In this document: piece by piece, positions 61,218 to 64,000 of the stretch
Numbering within the stretch: the first letter of the stretch is position 1
Layout of the letters: each line of letters opens with the position of its first letter
Source: Actinophytocola algeriensis
GTDB taxonomy: Bacteria; Actinomycetota; Actinomycetes; Mycobacteriales; Pseudonocardiaceae
NCBI RefSeq assembly: GCF_014203735.1
Contig: NZ_JACHJQ010000004.1
Span: 186,001 to 250,000, forward strand
Reading direction: 5' to 3'
DNA: 64,000 bases
Position numbers and translations under genes: made by a program
The notes under the pieces: model-generated
Told to the model about the DNA's origin: nothing
The model's database searches: none
What the model saw: only the letters and a program-made list of their open reading frames with translations

Positions 61218-61667
61218 CTAGCTGTGGCCGCGCGGGCAGCCTTGCGGGTACGCGCCGACGATCTGGGCCAGGGCCTCCCGGAGGTGCTCGGCAAGCCCCG
61301 GCGACAGCCCGGCGACGAGCTTGCGGAGTTCCGCCGCGATCTCGGCCTTGAACGCGAACGCGGCCTGGCAGCCGGTCTCGGTGGGGGACACGTGCAGCGC
61401 CCGGCGGTCCCCCGGGACGGCGGTGCGTTCCGCGAGCCCCCGGCGCTCGACCCGGTCGACGAGCCCGGTGAGGGCGGCGCGCTCGACACCGAAGTGGTTC
61501 GCGAGGTCGGCCATGCCACGCGGGCCGTCGGCCACCACGCACAGCAGCTTGGCCTGCACCGGCGTGAGGTCGTGCCGTTCGGAGACACGCGCGTAGATCT
61601 CCTGGACCAGGAACGACAGCCGCACCAGCCCGGCGGTGACGTCTATCCCTTGCGCGGTCTCCTCCAC
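61218..61667 (-). CDS. MarR family regulator
   Basis: 149 residues. The DNA-binding core is ERHDLTPVQAKLLCVVADGPRGMADLANHFGVERAALTGLVDRVERRGLAERTAVPGDRRALHVSPT. It is divergent from an F420-dependent PPOX oxidoreductase with only 72 bp between them, so it likely controls that gene and itself. The spacer includes AGTTAATGC and AGTTAGCAT half-site-like repeats. The ligand is unknown. Confidence 0.9.
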   Translation of the reverse strand: MEETAQGIDVTAGLVRLSFLVQEIYARVSERHDLTPVQAKLLCVVADGPRGMADLANHFGVERAALTGLVDRVERRGLAERTAVPGDRRALHVSPTETGCQAAFAFKAEIAAELRKLVAGLSPGLAEHLREALAQIVGAYPQGCPRGHS

Positions 61668-61739
61668 GGCCCTACGGTACCCGACGTAGATAGTTAATGC
61701 CGTGTACAGTTAGCATCATTGACAGTCAGGAGTGACGAC

Positions 61740-62147
61740 GTGTCCTTCAGTGAGCAGGAGGTCGCCTACCTGCGTTCCCAGCAGCTGGCCCGCATCTCGA
61801 CGGTCGCGCCGGACGGGCAGCCGGACGTGGCGCCGGTGGGCTTCGAGTTCGACGGCACCCACTTCTACGTCGGCGGCCGCGACCCGGTGCGGACCCGCAA
61901 GTTCCGCAACGTCGGCGCGGGCAACGAGAAGGTGGCGCTCGTCATCGACGACCTGAAGTCGGTCGACCCGTGGCGGCCGCGTTTCCTGCGGGTCTACGGC
62001 ACGGCGGAGCTGGTGGAGCGCGAGGGCCAGTTCGGCGCCGGGCACTACCTGCGCATCACGCCGACGGTGTCGTGGAGCTTCAACCTCGACGGCGAGTCCC
62101 CGCCCTACGACGCCGAGTTCTCCCGCACGGTCCACGAGGCGGCCTGA
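61740..62147 (+). CDS. PPOX class F420-dependent oxidoreductase
   Basis: 135 residues from GTG 61740, with AGGAG 8 nt upstream. It has the split-barrel flavin/deazaflavin fold: SEQEVAYLRSQQLARISTVAPDGQPDVAPVGFEFDGTHFYVGGRDPVRTRKFRNVGAGNEKVALVIDDL and RFLRVYGTAELV. The TRKFRN segment is typical of the F420-binding group. It probably reduces small organic molecules or quinones. It is divergent from a MarR repressor. Confidence 0.88.
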   Translation: MSFSEQEVAYLRSQQLARISTVAPDGQPDVAPVGFEFDGTHFYVGGRDPVRTRKFRNVGAGNEKVALVIDDLKSVDPWRPRFLRVYGTAELVEREGQFGAGHYLRITPTVSWSFNLDGESPPYDAEFSRTVHEAA

Positions 62148-62167
62148 CCACGGGCTTCGACACGGGC

Positions 62168-62980
62168 TCAGTACTCGTCGTGGAAGCGGAGGTCCGGGCT
62201 GCCGGCCTGCACGCCGAACGCCGTGGCCCGGCCTTCCGGTTTCTCCCACGGTTCCTGCCGGCCCAGGGCCGTCATGTCGAGGTAGTAGAGGGTGCCGCCG
62301 ACCTGCTCCAGCCCGCGCGCGAACGTCGAGTACGTGTGGAACACCCGGTCCCCGTCCCGCAGGAACGCCGACATCCCGGGGTAGTCGCCTCGGCGCGCGG
62401 GTGACCACTCGAACCCTTGCGCGGCCAGCTCGTCGACGGTCCGGTAGTTCAGCAGCACCGGCCGCACCCGCTCGTCGAGCGTCACGTGGTAGTCGTGGTT
62501 GAAGTCGCTGCCGTGCGAGGAGTACCAGGGGAACGTCCACCCCATCCGCTCCCGGAACGGGGCGATCTTCGCGAACGGCGCCCGCGACACCGCGACGAAC
62601 GAAGTGTCCCGCTGGTGCAGGTGCACGAGGTGGCCGATGTTGTCGGCGTGCGCGGAACAGCTCGGGCAGCCCGTGTCGCGCGGGACCTCGTTGCCGTCCT
62701 CGTCGACGTCGTAGGCCCACATCAAGTGGTCGACGATCAGCTGGCGGCGTCCGTCGAACAGGTCGAGCAGGGTCGTGGGCCCGCCCGGTCCGTCGAACAC
62801 GTACTCCTTCTCGACCGGCACCATCGGCAGCGAGCGCCGCGCGGCGGCCAGCTCGTCGCGAGCCTTGGTCAGCGCCTTCTCCCTGGTCAGCAGTTCCTTG
62901 CGGGCGTCGAGCCACTCTTCGCGGCGCACCACTTTCGGCAGGTTCATGGTGGGTAGACCGGACGGCGGCGCGAAAGTCAT
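62168..62980 (-). CDS. DUF899 family thioredoxin-like protein
   Basis: 270 residues from ATG 62980; a start at 63004 would add eight residues. The DUF899 pattern is evident: REEWLDARKELLTREKALTKARDELAAARRSLPMV, KEYVFDGPGG, DHLMWAYDVDEDGNEVPRDTGCPSCSAHADNIGHL with a CxxC in a thioredoxin-like fold, and WYSSHGSDFNHDYHVTLDE. Members are predicted redox proteins. It follows the SRPBCC gene on the same strand by 24 bp, suggesting co-transcription. Confidence 0.9.
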   Translation of the reverse strand: MTFAPPSGLPTMNLPKVVRREEWLDARKELLTREKALTKARDELAAARRSLPMVPVEKEYVFDGPGGPTTLLDLFDGRRQLIVDHLMWAYDVDEDGNEVPRDTGCPSCSAHADNIGHLVHLHQRDTSFVAVSRAPFAKIAPFRERMGWTFPWYSSHGSDFNHDYHVTLDERVRPVLLNYRTVDELAAQGFEWSPARRGDYPGMSAFLRDGDRVFHTYSTFARGLEQVGGTLYYLDMTALGRQEPWEKPEGRATAFGVQAGSPDLRFHDEY

Positions 62981-63004
62981 CGCGCCGCCGCCGGAAAGGG
63001 TCAC

Positions 63005-63652
63005 TCAGAGGGGGTTGCGCCGGTTGCGGTCCATGCCCGCCGGGTTGTTCGGCACCGACTCGTCGGGGCCTTCCGGCGCGGGCTCGTTCGCGAACGTCGA
63101 GCTCGTGTGCTCGCCCGCGAAGTCCGGGTCGCCCTGCGGCGGTACGCTCTGTGCCGGGCTGCCACCGCGCGAGGCCATGCGCGACTCGCCCTGCTGCGGC
63201 GAACGGTCGACCTCACCGCGCCAGCCACCGGTCTCGGTGCCGCGGTGCTCGATGAACTCCTTGAACCGGCCGAGGTCGCCCTGGACGCGGTGGCCGACGA
63301 CGCCGAGCGCCGCGCCCGCCTTCTCGGTCAGGTTCTCGGGCTCGAACTCCATCTGCAGGTGCACCCGCGTGGTGGCGTCGTCGATGCGGTGGAACGTCAC
63401 GACACCGGACTGCTTCGGGCCACTGACGGAACGCCAGGCCACCCGCTCGTCCGGGTGCTGCTCGGTGATCTCGGCGTCGAACTCACGCGTGACGCCGCCG
63501 ATCGTGGTGTGCCAGTGCGTTCTCGTCGCCGTGGTCTGCTCGATGCGGTCCACGCCCTCCATGAACTTCGGGAATGACTCGAACTGGGTCCACTGGTTGT
63601 ACGCGGTCCGCACGGGAGCCTGCACATCCACCGACTTTTCAATGGTGGTCAC
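63005..63652 (-). CDS. SRPBCC family protein
   Basis: 215 residues from GTG 63652 behind AAGGAGGAG. The first 145 residues form a polyketide-cyclase/START-like pocket (SVDVQAPVRTAYNQWTQFESFPKFMEGVDRIEQ, GVTREFDAEITEQHPDERVAWRSVSG, ATTRVHLQMEFEPENLTEKAGAALG). The last 65 residues are a low-complexity polar tail rich in Pro, Gly, Ser and Asn, unusual for the fold. The ligand is not known; relatives are often stress-linked. It precedes the DUF899 gene. Confidence 0.85.
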   Translation of the reverse strand: MTTIEKSVDVQAPVRTAYNQWTQFESFPKFMEGVDRIEQTTATRTHWHTTIGGVTREFDAEITEQHPDERVAWRSVSGPKQSGVVTFHRIDDATTRVHLQMEFEPENLTEKAGAALGVVGHRVQGDLGRFKEFIEHRGTETGGWRGEVDRSPQQGESRMASRGGSPAQSVPPQGDPDFAGEHTSSTFANEPAPEGPDESVPNNPAGMDRNRRNPL

Positions 63653-63699
63653 TGGTTTTCTCCTCCTTCGATCGCGTGCATGGAAAGACGTTCCACGTC

Positions 63700-64000
63700 T
63701 CACCACTGCGAAACATGCTTGTCCTTGCGGCGTTTCCTGCCTGTGCCCGCGGTGAAGCCGTGCTTCACCAGCCGCGCTTCGGTCAGCTCGTCCGCGCTGG
63801 TGAGCGTGAAGTACAGGCTCATTCCCAGCGCCATCGCGAGCGCGCCGAACGTCCAGCCGACCGGCAGTGGTGTGAACAACGTCAGCACCAGGCCCGCCGC
63901 GATGAGCCACGGCAGTGCCTGCGCGGTCACCCGCAGTGCGAAACGCAGCAGCCAGCCGCGGTCGGTGGTGTCGTGCAGTACCCAGTCGCGGTACCGGTCC
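63700..64000 (-). CDS. DUF5313-like membrane protein, cut by the window edge
   Basis: The reading frame is open to the right edge, so the N-terminus is outside the window. Visible sequence: RYRDWVLHDTTDRGWLLRFALR, then two membrane helices (ALPWLIAAGLVLTLFTPLPVGW and FGALAMALGMSLYFTLTSADEL), and a basic tail (KHGFTAGTGRKRRKDKHVSQW). The RDWVLHDTT segment and helix order fit DUF5313 of actinobacteria. Function is not known. Confidence 0.65.
   Translation of the reverse strand, partial: DRYRDWVLHDTTDRGWLLRFALRVTAQALPWLIAAGLVLTLFTPLPVGWTFGALAMALGMSLYFTLTSADELTEARLVKHGFTAGTGRKRRKDKHVSQW

Overview
This window looks like chromosomal DNA from a high-GC filamentous actinobacterium, most likely Pseudonocardiales (Lentzea, Saccharothrix or Actinosynnema relatives). 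The supporting signs are strongly G/C-biased third codon positions, many GTG starts, stop/start overlaps of the ATGA type, and typical actinobacterial families: SARP, CseB/CseC, StrR-like ParB regulators, LCP, FxSxx-type RiPP genes, F420 enzymes and GlgX-TreY-TreZ. The genus is inference. No rRNA, tRNA or CRISPR was recognised.

Layout. 0-6.7 kb: methyltransferase, secreted M19-like dipeptidase, CYTH-CHAD protein, MarR regulator with EamA exporter, transglutaminase-like protein. 6.8-9.7 kb: a MoxR ATPase coupled to a metallopeptidase/vWA protein. 9.9-19.9 kb: the most unusual region. It holds a cyclase-like protein and a VMAP-like protein that both carry an EAD2-like domain, a second MoxR ATPase, and a 1463-residue protein with a vWA-like domain, an NB-ARC ATPase and about ten TPRs. 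Convergent to these are an alpha-ketoglutarate/HExxH peptide hydroxylase and a 56-residue peptide with an FxSxx-type leader but no FxSxx tail. I read this as a vWA-MoxR-VMAP conflict/signalling system joined to a reduced RiPP cassette that lacks a radical-SAM maturase.

20-26 kb: LCP ligase, lipoprotein with CseB/CseC two-component system, DinB protein, and an unusual single-chain permease. 26.2-33.2 kb: jetA-jetB-jetC of a type II Wadjet system, with no jetD in the window. 33.2-36.7 kb: a decayed SARP regulator meeting a truncated antiparallel gene, a small membrane protein, and six 30-bp palindromic repeats. 36.7-40.7 kb: oxidoreductase, Ohr, OhrR and an MMPL transporter. 40.7-43 kb: truncated LLM and TetR genes, a transposase-less element with 18-bp perfect inverted repeats carrying a RidA gene, and a StrR-like ParB regulator.

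43-49.3 kb: MscS-like protein, two DnaA-box-like sites next to a strong promoter with no gene behind it, DUF6401-like protein, secreted cyclophilin, MFS transporter and a deleted SDR gene. 49.3-57.3 kb: the alpha-glucan/trehalose block (glgX-treY-treZ and malQ). 57.3-64 kb: small regulatory and metabolic genes (endonuclease V, SDR/HxlR pair, GNAT, histidine phosphatase, MarR/F420-PPOX pair, DUF899, SRPBCC) and a DUF5313 gene cut by the window edge.

The 33-49 kb stretch carries several broken genes and rearrangement junctions, so it appears to be a plastic accessory segment between more conserved blocks.
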